DNA of 64,000 nucleotides, from the NCBI RefSeq assembly GCF_001680005.1, contig NC_033566.1, positions 2,418,001 to 2,482,000 of the forward strand. Reading direction: 5' to 3'. This DNA is from Plasmodium coatneyi (lineage: Eukaryota > Apicomplexa > Aconoidasida > Haemosporida > Plasmodiidae). Positions 11,908-22,832 of this stretch are shown here, piece by piece. The notes below the pieces were generated by a model. The model saw nothing but the letters and a program-made list of their open reading frames with translations, did not search any database and was not told the DNA's origin. The first letter of the stretch is position 1, and every line of letters starts with the position of its first letter. Position numbers and translations under genes: made by a program.

Positions 11908-12845
11908 ATCGAATTGACGCGAGTTTTTACTTCGCCATAGTTTGCACTCTTTCTTGTGTTTTTTTTTTTTTTTTTTTTTTTTTGTGGATTTGTACTCAAA
12001 CAGAGGGGTGCCCCTCCTTGTCCAACGTTGCTAAGGAGGCACACCCACCCGCTGATCTAAGCATATAGCTGGTTATTTGAGCGCACATGCTACACGGCGC
12101 ATTTACTGGCCTATTTATCGGCATGTTTATACGCATGCTAATGTACCCATTGATTTTTTTCCCCAAATTTACTCCACATGCACGTCCGTCAACTTGCTAC
12201 ATAGAGCGCAAGGCGCGCGTGTGCACTTTTTATTTCAATGAATTAACCTTATCTGAGCTTGATGGCTGAAGAAATGACGAATTGGTAGACCAGGTTTACC
12301 AGGTGTGCCAGCTGTTCCACCAGAGTAAGTCGTTTTTTAAAATGCCCCAAACGAATAGCGCAGGAAGCGCGTATGCCACGTCTGTTCGGCGATCACACCA
12401 GTGCGACTTAAAAAAATACCCACCAGCATGAGTAGTTGCATTGGTTAATGGGAGATACTGCAAAAAGGAAGTAGTTTTAAGAAGGGCTTTGGGAGATACT
12501 AAAGTTAGTTTATTCTACGTACGTATCTCCTGCAGCATATTAATTAACAAAAAAAAGAAAAAAAATAAAATGAGGAATGAACAAAAAATGCATAGCGTGT
12601 GGACATCAAATGTGCAAATTAAAAGAGGTCTTTTTTTTTAAAAGGTAAAAATGGCTGTTTAACATGTGCAGTTTTTTTTTTTTTTTTTCAAGGGTGAAAA
12701 TGGCTAGCTATTTCGTGCCTTTTGCCTGAACGGCAAGGCATTTTTATTCCATTTTGCGGAATTATTTTCCGTTTATTCGGTTCATTTGGTTTATTCGGCT
12801 TATTCTGTTTTATCAATTTTTTCCCCTCCTTTGGAAGCCTTTACG
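11908..12845. other. Convergent 3' spacer between ARID and CAX genes
   Basis: Contains T25 at 11959-11983 and another T run near 12671-12688. No gene or RNA is recognised. Confidence 0.6.
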
Positions 12846-14171
12846 TTACGACGTGTCGAACCAGAAAACCACCCCAACGATGAGGTACGCCGTGATCAGG
12901 AGAGCGCCTTCCAGCCAGTTGCTCTCCCCGTCTTGCACAATTGCCATGGTGACAATGACAGAAATTACCAAAATGACACTGGAGAGGGGCGAAAAGGCGA
13001 GGGTCATGGGTTGATTTAAAACCCAGCCAAAAAGTACAGTAACTGGGACAACGAACAGAGCAATCTGTGCAGAGGATCCAACAGCTACCCCCATCGTTAA
13101 GTCGACTTTATTCTTTATAGCCACTGTAACGGCTGTTAAATGTTCCGTGGCGTTACCAACTACGGGAAGAAGAATAACGCCAATAAAATTTTCAGATATG
13201 TTGTAATACTTGACAACTGCTTCGATGGTGGTAATGAGGTATTCCGAGTGGACACTTACAAGGACGGTTATTATGATTAAAAAAATGGATCCTGCAAGGA
13301 CGGATAGCTGTGGCTCTTCTTCAGTCATTTCTTTGTCTTGAAATAGTGATATATGTGTGTACAATTGAAACAGCAGAAATAAGCAGTAGGTTATAAAGAT
13401 TAAAACTGCCGTTATTCTGGATACTTTTAAAAGTACTTCAACGTTATTATTTGTGGTAACTGATGAGACGGTTGGAATGGTTATGGCCAGACTGGACAGG
13501 AGTAACAAGGAGGTACTGCACGTTGCTCCTTTTTCATTAAATTTTTGCACATGATGGTATAGGCCGCCAGCGAAGAAAGACATCCCAAGGACTAGCAGCA
13601 AATTGGACAGTATACTCCCTAGCAATGTCCCCTGAACGACATTTATTAATCCAGCGTTTAAGGCTTGAATGGAAAATATCATTTCCATTAAATTGCCAAA
13701 AGTAGCATTTAGCAAGCCACCAATTATTTCTCCTGTGTGTAAGGCCAAGTCTTCTGTTACATGTCCCATAAGCGCTGACAGAGGTATCAACGCCATGAAA
13801 TTGAAAAAAAATATATATATATCTTTACACCCTATGAGGTAACTTATAATTCCTATGGGTACAAAAATTAAAAATATGTTTAACTTCGTTTTTAGCATAT
13901 TGTAAATCCCTGTAATGTCGCTTTTTCTGAGAGAATAATATGCCCCAATATCTCTGTAGCCAAAATTTTGCTCAAGATCATCATCAATTCCCCCATTGGG
14001 CGTTTTGTTATTACATAGCAGTTGCAAGTGTAGGTTTTTGTTTCTTATTAAATTTGTGTCATTCAGCCCCGTTGTGCTTTTGGAGTTTTTGATCGGAGCC
14101 ACATTTTTGTTCAGCGGTTGGGAAATTGTGCGTCTTACGTAAGACGTGGCGCGCACTCTGCCCATAACCAT
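12846..14171 (-). CDS. CAX: Vacuolar-type Ca2+/H+ exchanger (CAX)
   Basis: A multi-pass cation/proton antiporter moving Ca2+ against H+. The start is the ATG at 14171, giving 441 aa, the length I recall for P. falciparum CAX; an open frame further upstream has only a TTG. About 11 hydrophobic segments are visible. The two family signatures are present: ATFGNLMEMI in the first half and PVVGNATEHL in the second, with the paired acidic residues of the alpha repeats. An acidic loop (KEMTEEEPQ) separates the two halves. The N-terminal ~85 residues are basic and Asn-rich. In P. berghei, CAX has been tied to Ca2+ tolerance in mosquito stages; that role is carried over, not seen. Divergent from the Bre1-like gene, convergent with ARID. 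Confidence 0.92.
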   Translation of the reverse strand: MVMGRVRATSYVRRTISQPLNKNVAPIKNSKSTTGLNDTNLIRNKNLHLQLLCNNKTPNGGIDDDLEQNFGYRDIGAYYSLRKSDITGIYNMLKTKLNIFLIFVPIGIISYLIGCKDIYIFFFNFMALIPLSALMGHVTEDLALHTGEIIGGLLNATFGNLMEMIFSIQALNAGLINVVQGTLLGSILSNLLLVLGMSFFAGGLYHHVQKFNEKGATCSTSLLLLSSLAITIPTVSSVTTNNNVEVLLKVSRITAVLIFITYCLFLLFQLYTHISLFQDKEMTEEEPQLSVLAGSIFLIIITVLVSVHSEYLITTIEAVVKYYNISENFIGVILLPVVGNATEHLTAVTVAIKNKVDLTMGVAVGSSAQIALFVVPVTVLFGWVLNQPMTLAFSPLSSVILVISVIVTMAIVQDGESNWLEGALLITAYLIVGVVFWFDTS

Positions 14172-17126
14172 CTTGGGTAACACGGAGGTAAAATAATATG
14201 GAGGGGTGGCCAACCGGCAAAGTGGCAAACTGGCGTAGCTGCCCAGAGGAAAGGTGTAGGATATATTCCTAGGGGGACTACTCTACCGGTCAGGGCAAAT
14301 CACTAAGCAAAAAACAGGTAACACGAGCAGATTACACAAAGTTTGGTAAGCAAAAATGACAAACGAAAGATCAGCGGCGAAACGGGTACAACGCTGCAGC
14401 GTTGGAGTGATGAGGCGAGGGGGAATAAATCAAGAGGGAAGTTTGCAGCGTGGGTATGCAATATATGTTTGTACTATGCGTGGGGGTGAAAAATCACAAC
14501 TTAAAAAAAAAAAAAAAAAAAAAACTACTTTTTTAATTTTGAAAAGAGTAGGGGTTGCCTTCCCTTTCCATTTGTGTAGCGAAGGAGGTATTTCTCGGTT
14601 TGCACGGCTACTCTACCTAGGTGCGAGGTCAGTACTGCGTGGTCACTACTGCTTGATCAGTGTTGCGGTGTAAGAGTTGAGGACTGAGAACCTCGAACGT
14701 GAGAACAACGAAGAATTGGAGCGGAGAAGGGACGATATACCCAAGTGCATATTTTGGCGGCACACATGAGGGCAGCCTCCGCGCAAGGTTTACCCGTACA
14801 CTGAGGGTGGGGCAAAATGGGCTAACCGAGAGTTATCGCTTTGAAGGGCAAGTTGGTCAGCTGGGTAAGGTCGCACATGCCACATGAGGGCAGAGGGAGC
14901 GAACAGGAAAAATGTATATATATATAAGCAGAATATAATACATATACATTTATATGGAAAAAATAAATTACATAATGGGAAAAAGGACATGGTTCGTGGA
15001 TATCGCTTTAAGGGAGATCCCCAGTATTGTGAACGTGGCCTAGAGAAGTAACCTGCGCGGAATTGCTTTTTGAGCGAGCTTCGCCTGCAATACTTTTTTT
15101 TTTTTTTTTTTTTTTTTTTGCAGTGGTGCTGGGAGGCGATTCACCAGGGACGGGTGCATACGATACATGTGTTCCATACCTTCTTGTGTGTATATATTAA
15201 TGTTGCATTGCAGGCAAGTATATACATTTCGTGTGGGCATATTTTCCCCCATTTGTGATTACCCAATTGGGTGTTGCATCACCAGAAGTAACACAGGAAA
15301 GGCTTTTACGACGGTATCTTAGCGGGGCTCCGTGGGGAGCGCACGATTGTTGGCCAAACAGACGTGTGAGTGTTGTCCCCCCCTAAACCGCAACGCATGC
15401 AAAGTTCAGTTTAAAGGTGGAATATAATTTTTCTTGCCCAAGTGAGGGCTCTTTTGTGAATTTTGCATTCTCCCATGTTTTGCAATTTTCCGCACCTCTT
15501 TGTTTGGGAAGGCATACCAGTTAAGAGTTCGTCTGGAGGGGTGAACCCGAATGGAGGTGGAAGGGACGATGCAACGAATGGTGTGTGAAGGGATAATTGA
15601 CGGCGCATATGCGGTAAGAAAGGGAGAAGCATTTTAGAAAAGGAGAATAGAGAGTTGTCTTTTAGTTACGCGAAAATGGCTTTCCCTAGGGGAACTCCAA
15701 TTTGGAAACTACTCGTTCCACTCGGGTAAGCAAGCTTTTCTCCTTCCTTTGTCCCGTATCACATTCGAGGAAGGAGAGGTGAATCCCCAATACGCATGTC
15801 TTCCAAGGTAGGGATGCACTTGTGTAATATATACACGAGGCAAGCTTTTTCTGAAGTGAATCTAGTGAGGATGCATTGTTCGTGCAGGGCAGAGGACATA
15901 AATCAAATGGGTGGCGGCGGTTCTAAATAGTGCTGCCTATGTTCGTGCGATTAAATTTGCCTAAGGCGCGTATACATTTAAGTGGCCATTTTTTTCAGCC
16001 CTGAAAATGTTGCAACGGGGACCAAAATCGCACCCGTGGATGATCCCTCCCACGGAAAAATATACGACGCTATCTTCAATTTGTTAATTTCCGTTCTGTA
16101 TACTTCGACCGTAAAAAAAAAAAAAAAAAATGGAGAGTCCCTCCTCTTTGCGATGGGGGAACTATTCTCCCACGTTGGTTTAACATACGTCGATGACGCT
16201 CCTCCGTGGGTACTTGAATGGGAATCTTTAAGGGGGAAAAAAAAGGGCTTTCTCCACCACGTTGTAAATACATCGCTAATGGTTTATTATGCCTTGCTAA
16301 TGAAGCAGTTTCCGTTTTTTTTTTTTTTTTTTTTCTGTGCCATTCTCCTCTGCAAGGTAAAAAAATTGCCCATTTCGCATTTCAGGGCGACACCGCTGAA
16401 GGAATGATGTGGGGTGGAAACATTTCCCCTTTATTTTATGGGTGCCCACATGAGTTTATTTTTAAAAAAAGCGGCTAAAACTGCAAAGAAAGGCGCCCAA
16501 AGGGATCCTACCCCCCAATTGACCCTTTTTTGTGCCAACAGCAGGGGGAGAAAAATGCCCACATCCGCTCCGCATTCTATTTGACTTCCCATCCGGGAGA
16601 TGAGAATCCCTCGCATGGTGATTATATATCACTATGCCCGTATGCATATGCATTTGTACTTGTTTGCCAAAACGGTTAGTGCCCTTGGTGCCGCCTTTGG
16701 TGTGCCTCATGCTGTTTTGAGGCATGAGGTGAATTGAACAGGGGCACCTGTTGAAGCGCTTCTATGCAGAAGCCTGGGCAATGCCACGCAGGAAGGGAAA
16801 CCACAGTTCTGATGGTCGCAGCAGTTGCAACGGTTAGAAGGAAAGGAAGGCATATTACTAACATATAATCTCATTTATTAGCATGTGCGTGAGAAAACGC
16901 ACGTATGTTTATGCGTCAGATTGTATGAGCATACGTACCGCACCTGCATGGGTGGCAGGTAGAAACCACAACGAATAGGCATCCTCCCATTCGGTTGCGT
17001 TAACGTTATAGTCTTTTTCCCAAAAAGGGAACAGCGCTCTTTCGCGCGAAGTAAAGAGAACAGTCACGGAGGTAACATCATCTTATTTGTCCAGTTAAGA
17101 TCCACCGTCCCCCCAAATGAGACAAA
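14172..17126. promoter_or_regulatory. Divergent spacer between CAX and Bre1-like genes
   Basis: A 3-kb region with homopolymers at 14503-14524 (A), 15094-15119 (T), 16112-16129 (A) and 16315-16334 (T). The ORF at 15982-16407 runs through two of these and has no domain, so it is not called. Promoters for both flanking genes are presumed here. Confidence 0.5.
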
Positions 17127-19748
17127 ATGAATAGCAAGAAAAGGAACAGGAGTGGGAAAAGCGAATGTATGACCTTGCCACTAGAGAAAACTGAACTTCT
17201 AATTGAAAACATCCACAACCTGAAAAACGCAATAGCTCTTTATAGGAAGGAAATCCAAGAAAAAAACAAATGCATTAGTGAGGTTAGGGAGGACTTGGCT
17301 TTCTATGAGTGCTTGCTTAGGAATGTGAATGTAGTGTGGAATATTTTCAACGGCGATTTGGTGAGATTGGCGTTGGCGGCGTCGGAGGCTAGTGTTGGTG
17401 GGCGGTGTGATGAACGATCAGATGGACTATCCGATGGGGGGGGACACCCTGAAGAAGTCACGCAGCATTCCAAAAAAGGAGTATCCCCCTATTACAATGT
17501 AGAACAGTTTAAAAGAATTTTTTTAAAATATTCGAGGAAGCATAACAAGGAGAGTGACGAAGAGGAGGACTCGGATTTTTTTAAGTCCCCCTCGGAGGAT
17601 GACCTGGAGGGTAACCTGGAGGATAACCTGGATGACGACGAAAAACAGGACGATGTCAATGAGGAAGACGAATACAATGATGGGGAGGAGCGGTTGGCTG
17701 CTGTGGAAGCAGATCGACAAACGGACCACTCCCCCACCGGTGACAAGGTGAAGAGGGAACGAGGTGATACAACGGAAGAGGAAGTCGCCGAAGGTGTGCA
17801 GAATAGAAGCCCACTGGATCAAAAACTGCAGACAATCCTTTTGTCCAATATGAGGAAGACCATTGATGCGCTAAACAGAGTGTTAGACGCGCCAAAAGAA
17901 AAGGTCGTCCTGAATTACAGTAAAGATTACGTGAGAAAATTAAACTACGAAAAAATTCTCTACTATGAGAAGTTTATAAGTGAGAAAAAGAAAAAAGACG
18001 AAATGGAAAGTAAGTGTGATGAACTGAAGATAGAGTTGGATCGACTGGAAAAGAAGAAGACGTTTCTCCTTTTTAAGTTGAACAATGAGAGTATATGTAA
18101 CGGCATTTTGCAGAAGGAGGAGGAAGACGCTATGAACAGCTTATCCAAGGACACGCTTGGTGGGGTGTGCATTAAAGGGGAGGACACGGTGCAAAATAAG
18201 GACAGTGGAACGACAGCGTGTGCGAAGTGCGGCTTCGTGAGTAATGTCAGTGCGAAGGCAGGAGATGCTGCGGTGAAAGGTGCAGGGGGGGAGGAGATAG
18301 TTACTGGAAGCAGCTTAGCAAGTGGTGGGTGCGTATCCGGTGAAGACCCCACGATGGTCCTCCTGCCCAGTTTTGAAAAAGTAATAACGAAGGAAAAGAT
18401 ACTTCAGAGCGAACCGTTCAGGCAACTTATACAGGAGTCCACCGAAGTGTACAAACAGCTGAAGGAGAGAGAAGATGAAATTGTTCTGTTAAAAAATGAA
18501 ATTTTAAAAAGAGAGCAAATGCGGGATGAGGAATATGAAAATCTGCTTAACGACACCATGAATGATAAGAAGTGCTTGTCGAAAAAAATAAAAAGTTTGG
18601 AGGTTGACGTTATGGAGTCTACCATGGAAAGGGAGAAGATGCAACGAAAGGTGAATCTGATGGAGCATGAAATTCAGACCCTGAAGGGGATAGAAGCGAA
18701 CCAAGTAATGCAGCTGGAGGAGAAGGAAAAGGAGATCAGCAGGATGAAAATCTCCATCGATAAGTTAAAGGCATCTGAGGGTACATTACGAGATAAGGTT
18801 TTATCCTTGGAAAGTGGAGGAGTGGTTAGGCAGACAGTCGTAAATGGAACATGCAACGAATTGGTAAGTACGACTGGTGAAGATTTGCACAAGGACCTAC
18901 TCGCCGAGAATAAGCAACTGAGACTCGCTCTGGAGAAGAAAAAAAATGCAGAAAATGAACTGTCCATTTTGAAAAGGAATTACGACGCAATGAGCGAAGA
19001 AATGGAAGAAATAACAAAAGAATTTGAAAAAAAGCAAGAACAAGTAGATGAAATGATTATTCAGATAAAAAATAAAGAATTGGAATCGCTGGAAAAATAC
19101 AACAACGCAATGAACAAAACGTATGTGGAAGAAAATATCAAACAGCTAGAACAGACATACCAGGAGAAAGTTGCATCCATAAATCGGTTATACGAAAAGT
19201 ATGAAAAATTTGCACACTTATATTTGTCGTTATTTTACCATGCTAGAAGAAGTGCTGTCATTTCGGACAGTGCACATGAAGAACAAATGAGTTTGTACAT
19301 TAGGATGAAGGATAAGTGTGAGTCCATATTCCAGAGGAAGAATGAGCTAGCGGAGGTTCTGCAAACGGTTTATGGTTCGAATAGGAAGCTTATGGATAAG
19401 TGCAGCACGCTGTATAGGGAAAATCAACACCTGCAACAAGTCGCCACTGCCAGTAAAGGGAAGCAACATCCAAAAGATGCTTCATCCAAAGGGGAGGCAC
19501 ACGTAAAGGAGGAAGAGGAGGAAAAGTTGGAGGAGAGCCAGCTACTCATCGAAGAAAACAAGGAACTACGGAGAAGGCTAATCTGCAGCGTGTGCATGGA
19601 AAACTTCAGAAATCACATCATCGTTAAGTGTGGCCACATATTCTGTGAGAGCTGCATTTTTAGTAATTTGAAGACGCGGAACAGGAAGTGTCCCCAGTGC
19701 AAAATCCCCTTCGATAAGAAGGACCTGCAGAAGATCTTCCTCGACTGA
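17127..19748 (+). CDS. TEX1: Coiled-coil RING E3 ligase, Bre1-like (TEX1 orthologue)
   Basis: A single-exon protein of 873 aa. After a short N-terminal helix come an acidic Asp/Glu-rich stretch (coded about 17560-17700) and long coiled coils (about 17930-18130 and 18370-19380). A C-terminal C3HC4 RING occupies about residues 819-873: CSVCMENF, KCGHIFCESC, then RKCPQCKIPFDKKDLQKIFL. RING spacing, the KCP-C-I-F pattern and the extreme C-terminal position match Bre1/RNF20/RNF40, nuclear ligases that monoubiquitinate histone H2B. The syntenic P. falciparum gene is known as trophozoite exported protein 1, a coiled-coil protein found at Maurer's clefts. No signal peptide or PEXEL-like motif is evident at this N-terminus. 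The enzymatic class is well supported; location and substrate are not. Confidence 0.82.
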   Translation: MNSKKRNRSGKSECMTLPLEKTELLIENIHNLKNAIALYRKEIQEKNKCISEVREDLAFYECLLRNVNVVWNIFNGDLVRLALAASEASVGGRCDERSDGLSDGGGHPEEVTQHSKKGVSPYYNVEQFKRIFLKYSRKHNKESDEEEDSDFFKSPSEDDLEGNLEDNLDDDEKQDDVNEEDEYNDGEERLAAVEADRQTDHSPTGDKVKRERGDTTEEEVAEGVQNRSPLDQKLQTILLSNMRKTIDALNRVLDAPKEKVVLNYSKDYVRKLNYEKILYYEKFISEKKKKDEMESKCDELKIELDRLEKKKTFLLFKLNNESICNGILQKEEEDAMNSLSKDTLGGVCIKGEDTVQNKDSGTTACAKCGFVSNVSAKAGDAAVKGAGGEEIVTGSSLASGGCVSGEDPTMVLLPSFEKVITKEKILQSEPFRQLIQESTEVYKQLKEREDEIVLLKNEILKREQMRDEEYENLLNDTMNDKKCLSKKIKSLEVDVMESTMEREKMQRKVNLMEHEIQTLKGIEANQVMQLEEKEKEISRMKISIDKLKASEGTLRDKVLSLESGGVVRQTVVNGTCNELVSTTGEDLHKDLLAENKQLRLALEKKKNAENELSILKRNYDAMSEEMEEITKEFEKKQEQVDEMIIQIKNKELESLEKYNNAMNKTYVEENIKQLEQTYQEKVASINRLYEKYEKFAHLYLSLFYHARRSAVISDSAHEEQMSLYIRMKDKCESIFQRKNELAEVLQTVYGSNRKLMDKCSTLYRENQHLQQVATASKGKQHPKDASSKGEAHVKEEEEEKLEESQLLIEENKELRRRLICSVCMENFRNHIIVKCGHIFCESCIFSNLKTRNRKCPQCKIPFDKKDLQKIFLD

Positions 19749-19960
19749 GGGGGGGCCCTACTTAACCCCCCATCCAGTTGTAACGGGGCATTCGTCCACA
19801 TAACCTTATGTGGATACGCATAGGTGGGTGCGGTTTGCTCAACCGCGCCATAGCTGTTTTACCTTCGCGAGTTTATTCGCCTCACTTTTTTTTTTAGGAA
19901 TATACACCAGAAAAGTGCCCTTTTTTAAGTATTTGTCTATTCATCTTTCATTTATCTTTC

Positions 19961-19994
<34 letters not shown>

Positions 19995-20907
19995 ATTATT
20001 TTCCAAATGAAAAAAGTGGGGCGTATGTTGTTGTTATATGTGTGTGTGGATGGATGAGGTGACTCTCCGTCCGGCTTTTGTCCCATTTGTGCAGCTTTTC
20101 TTTTTGAGCTCCCCATGTGGTGCCTTTTAACTTTTTAACATTTCCCACTTCCCCCCCATCCTTTTGATTTACGCTCCACACTACAAGGAAGAAATGTTTG
20201 GGTGGTATTTGTTACCACTTAGGGTGACGGCGCGCTGATCAGTCGTAGGTATGAGGCAGCTAAGATGGGTGTCACTGACCCGTTAGAGGTTCCCCCCGAC
20301 AGAAGTACTGCTCTGCGGAATGGCACATCAGTAGAAGCATATGCCATGTAGGCACACATATATAACTATTTTAAAATGATTTCCTGGAGGGGTTTCCAAA
20401 CGATTGAACAAATATGAAGTTGCCTGGGTAGGCGACAAGTGGGGCCACTTAACAAACGCAGGGCCATTTGGAAGGTGGCATCCACCAAGTTGGGTAGCCT
20501 TTCCATTGTGTTAATCCACTTTGGAGGCTCCTCCCACCCAAACACACAAAACACTCTCCCATTTTATCGAAAAAATAAAATTGGTACCGTTGTAAGTGTT
20601 CTGTTTAGTGTATGTTCGGTAGGTAGGATTTTTTTTTTTTTTTTTTCCTGGTGGAAGTTTCTTTTTTTGAAGCATATTTAGTCGGTCGTTTTATCTTGTC
20701 ATCGATTGGGGAGGTGACGCTTCTGCACATGCAGGGCATCCAAGCGAAACTGTAAAAACGTCGAAGAGGATGACCTCCCCGTGGGGGGAATTTGCCACGG
20801 AGCTTTTCCGGACGAGTCAATTCCGTTTGGTTAAAAAAGGGAAAAAAATAAATTAGCATCGGAATAGGGCTCTAGCGTCCTCTCAGTACAGTTTGTTTTT
20901 TCCCCCC
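19749..20907. promoter_or_regulatory. Tandem spacer upstream of DHODH
   Basis: A 1.2-kb spacer between two genes on the same strand. Contains a T-rich run at about 19962-19989 and another at about 20629-20646. Nothing else is recognised. Confidence 0.5.
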
Positions 20908-22482
20908 ATGCTGCGGCATAACTGCTTACGCGCCCAGTTGCGTGCTGCGGGTGGTAGCAGTTTGGGAAGCCTTTGCCGGGTAAATAGGAATGACGCCAAA
21001 TGGTACGGATACTACGTTAACCATGTTATAGGGGGAGGAACGTGCAGATCTATCACAAGCGAATGCATGAAGAGGCACAAATTATTCATGCAACATGTTC
21101 GACGCTTCGGTGATCAGTCCAATTATGCGACAGCGGGGAGAAGACCCCCCCCAAGTGAAGGAGACCAAAGAAAAGATGACCCAGACGTAATTCGAACAAA
21201 CAACAGTGAGAGAAAAAAACAACTGGAAGAGGAGATGAAAAAACTGCATGATGATATAACAAGGGAAAAAGGGAACCACAAAAAAGTTCTACTGTTAATC
21301 TTCACATGTGTAGTAGGCTTATACATGTACTTCGAATCATATGACCCTGAATTTTTTCTGTATGATGTTTTTTTAAAAATTCTTTTAAAGTATGTGGACG
21401 GGGAGATGTGTCACGATCTTTTTCTCCTCATGGGAAAGTACAACTTGTTGCCATATGACACAAGCAAGGATAGCATATATTCCTGCCCAGAAATAAAAGG
21501 GTTGGAATTTATTAATCCTTTTGGAGTCGCTGCGGGGTTTGATAAGAACGGGGTGTGCATTGATGCGATACTGAAGTTGGGTTTCTCTTTTATAGAAGTG
21601 GGAACCATCACTCCTAAACCACAGAAGGGAAATGAAAAACCAAGAATCTTCAGGGATGTAGAAACGAGGAGCATTATAAATTGTTGTGGATTTAATAATA
21701 TTGGGTGTGATGAGGTGACTTTAAATTTGAAACGCTTTCGAGAGAAACAGAAGACAGACAAACTGCTGCAGAGACATTTGGTTGGAGTTAGTTTGGGGAA
21801 GAATAAGGATTCCCCTGATATTTTAGAAGACCTCAGTTACTGCATCGCCCGGATTGGAAGGTACGCCGATTATATAGCCATTAATGTGAGTTCCCCCAAC
21901 ACGCCTGGACTACGTGACAATCAGCAATCGGAGCGTTTGCAGGGAATTATTCTGCGGGTGAAGGAGGAGGTAACCAAGTTGGACCAGGGGAGTGATGTTA
22001 TGCGTGACGGACCCTGGGTCAACACGACCAAGCGAAGGCCCCTCATCTTCGTGAAACTCGCCCCAGATTTGCAGGAAGATGAAAAAAAAAAAATAGCAGA
22101 CGTGCTTCTCAAAACGCAAGTCGATGGGATGATCATTTGCAACACCACCACGCAAAAATTTAACATAAAAAATTTCCAAGACAAAAAAGGAGGAGTTAGT
22201 GGAGAAAAGTTGAAAGACATATCAACGAATTTTATTTCACAGATGTATAATTATACGAATAGGAAAATCCCCATAATTGCCTCTGGGGGGATATTCACTG
22301 GAAAAGATGCGTTGGAGAAAATTGAGGCGGGGGCATCTGTATGTCAGCTGTACTCATGTTTGGTCTTTAATGGAATGAAGGCGGCTGTGCGGATCAAGCG
22401 TGAGTTGGACCACTTGCTTTACCAGAGGGGGTACTACAAGTTGGAGGACGCCATTGGGAAGGCCCACCGGGGGGGCAAGTAG
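20908..22482 (+). CDS. DHODH: Dihydroorotate dehydrogenase, class 2 (mitochondrial)
   Basis: Oxidises dihydroorotate to orotate with ubiquinone as electron acceptor. This is an essential de novo pyrimidine step in Plasmodium, since the parasite cannot salvage pyrimidines. The ATG at 20908 gives 524 aa; the frame is open five codons upstream, starting only with TTG. There is a basic Arg-rich presequence, a single transmembrane helix (KVLLLIFTCVVGLYMYF, residues 126-142) and then the FMN barrel: GVAAGFDKNG (206-215), VGTITPKPQ, INVSSPNTPGLR (325-336) with the catalytic serine at 328/329, FVKLAPDL, CNTTTQ (411-416) and IIASGGIFTG (456-465). His169 and Arg249 fall where His185 and Arg265 of the P. 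falciparum enzyme line the inhibitor site, aligned from memory. A single exon, convergent with BCS1. Confidence 0.97.
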   Translation: MLRHNCLRAQLRAAGGSSLGSLCRVNRNDAKWYGYYVNHVIGGGTCRSITSECMKRHKLFMQHVRRFGDQSNYATAGRRPPPSEGDQRKDDPDVIRTNNSERKKQLEEEMKKLHDDITREKGNHKKVLLLIFTCVVGLYMYFESYDPEFFLYDVFLKILLKYVDGEMCHDLFLLMGKYNLLPYDTSKDSIYSCPEIKGLEFINPFGVAAGFDKNGVCIDAILKLGFSFIEVGTITPKPQKGNEKPRIFRDVETRSIINCCGFNNIGCDEVTLNLKRFREKQKTDKLLQRHLVGVSLGKNKDSPDILEDLSYCIARIGRYADYIAINVSSPNTPGLRDNQQSERLQGIILRVKEEVTKLDQGSDVMRDGPWVNTTKRRPLIFVKLAPDLQEDEKKKIADVLLKTQVDGMIICNTTTQKFNIKNFQDKKGGVSGEKLKDISTNFISQMYNYTNRKIPIIASGGIFTGKDALEKIEAGASVCQLYSCLVFNGMKAAVRIKRELDHLLYQRGYYKLEDAIGKAHRGGK

Positions 22483-22832
22483 GCCGTTCATCGGTTCAGC
22501 GGGTCAACAGTGCGTGTGTGAAGGAATTTTTTTCTTTGTAGCCATGCCATGCGAATTCCATTCGTGTGTAAGTGGTTCGTTTACGATCGATTCGTGTGTA
22601 TGTGACTCTTGTTTGCCGCATATGTGCCCCCCTGAATGGGCCATCTTTACACCTTAGCACTTTTTTAAGCGGTAACTTATTCCTCCACGTTTAAGAGCAC
22701 AACTATGGAGAGGCCTCCTCCTGACACGTTTCCAATTTTGGCACAAATGGAAAGGGGGCAGAGTATCACCCTTACGACGCACCAGTGTTATAACGCAGTG
22801 CTATTCAACAACTTAGCCGCCGTACGAATTGA
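22483..22832. other. Convergent 3' spacer between DHODH and BCS1
   Basis: A 350-bp spacer without long homopolymers; nothing recognised in it. Confidence 0.6.

Noticed and set aside
15982..16407. 141-residue ORF between CAX and the Bre1-like gene
   Set aside because: It crosses an A tract and a T tract read as poly-Lys and poly-Phe, and no domain is recognisable.
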